Assembly (NCBI RefSeq): GCF_001311075.1
Contig: NZ_BBAD01000029.1
Coordinates: forward strand, 1-35,003
Length of the DNA stretch: 35,003 bases
Source of the DNA: Secundilactobacillus similis DSM 23365 = JCM 2765
GTDB lineage: Bacteria; Bacillota; Bacilli; Lactobacillales; Lactobacillaceae
Direction: 5' to 3'
The first letter of the stretch is position 1; each line of letters starts with the position of its first letter. Below are positions 34,551 through 35,003 of the stretch, one piece after another. Made by a program: the position numbers and the translations under genes. The notes below the pieces were generated by a model. That model was not told the origin of the DNA and made no database searches. It saw only the letters and a program-made list of their open reading frames with translations.

Positions 34551-34870
34551 TGAAATGTGATTTGCGTGAACTGTCGATTCCGGTCAGCGGCTAGGTTCCT
34601 GCTGTGGGGCCGGCCTGAGCCAAAGGGCGGTCTCAGACCTCGAAGTTAAGCCTCGCAAAAAAAACGCGCGAGTCTTAACTTCGTCCCCGATAATTAGCGG
34701 TTGTTGGAAGACCATCAACAACCACCAATTATCGCGACACAGCATCCACCTAGCCGCTGACCTCCATCTCACATTGCGTAATTCGGCGCTATTGCAGTTC
34801 ATCTCAAATGCTTAACTGAACGGCTTGCGACAGTATTACAATGACTGTCGTTGAGTCGACAAACGCTAAA
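34551..34870 (+). repeat. Structured repeat family I, copy C
   Basis: Closing helix 34582-34595 with 34749-34762 (GGTCAGCGGCTAGG with CCTAGCCGCTGACC, 14 perfect pairs). The inner hairpin has GAAGTTAAG/CTTAACTTC where copy A has AAATTGAAG/CTTCAATTT, a clear compensating change. The TGCTGTG helix, the CTGAG/CTCAG hairpin and the long GATAATTAG hairpin are all kept. Similarity to copy A continues to about 34870. It is inverted relative to copy A at the other end of the window. The rest, 34871-35003, shows nothing I can assign. Confidence 0.82.
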
Positions 34871-35003
34871 GCTAATTAACAGTCGATGTCTCGTCATCGT
34901 GACGGACAAGACGTCAATCTATTCTGAACGTTGACTTAATGCACTTGAACGGACTGTGACGCAATGTTGTAACGTTATCGTTTAACGTTTACTGAGATGT
35001 TCT

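Noticed and set aside
1-35003. tRNA, rRNA, prophage, plasmid origin or toxin-antitoxin locus
   Set aside because: I scanned for conserved tRNA/rRNA motifs, phage structural genes, replication proteins and typical toxin-antitoxin pairs and found none that I could support.

Overview
The window looks like chromosome from a lactic acid bacterium of the family Lactobacillaceae. The evidence is moderate GC content, GGAGG-type ribosome binding sites, sigma-A promoters, and gene families typical of lactobacilli (AsnA, MurI, ECF transporter, AP2-domain proteins, HxlR and MarR regulators next to MFS pumps). I cannot fix the genus or species from sequence alone.

Layout. 1-477: structured repeat (family I, copy A) and a promoter. 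478-2054: Na+/H+ antiporter. 2052-2570: hairpin repeat array (family II). 2636-5403: short-chain reductase, divergent TetR regulator, glutamate racemase. 5466-7027: two proteins of unknown function. 7357-9302: leuCD, followed by family I copy B. 9719-13031: EamA exporter, an AP2-domain protein, and asnA with a family II element at its stop codon. 13307-17946: membrane diguanylate cyclase, acyltransferase, uppP flanked by two FMN-barrel paralogues. 18111-20664: small membrane protein, EAL protein and a mannitol-PTS-like EIICB that lacks the phosphorylatable cysteine. 20732-24604: aldo/keto reductase, cupin and membrane GDPD; the convergent cupin and GDPD genes each end in a family II element. 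24932-27913: four-gene ECF transporter operon. 27995-31181: HxlR regulator and an MFS gene broken by a TnpB element. 31257-32843: marR-MFS operon. 33350-35003: second AP2-domain protein, a possible small gene, and family I copy C.

The most interesting content is two families of multicopy structured sequence. Family I (about 320-340 bp, three copies) folds into a long closing helix around hairpins, and paired positions change together between copies. Family II (about 220-240 bp, four complete and two partial copies) starts exactly at a TAG stop codon in all four complete copies. It folds into a three-tier hairpin with a constant 4-nt bulge, and the arm sequences differ while pairing is kept. 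I do not recognise either family.

A caution: many conserved and probably essential genes (murI, asnA, uppP, leuC and others) carry single-base frameshifts, nearly all apparent one-base losses and several in homopolymers. This is more likely consensus error than real gene decay. I therefore annotate these as single genes across the frameshift. The gap in the MFS gene at 28531-31181 is different: about 100 codons are missing around a mobile element, so that gene is truly broken.
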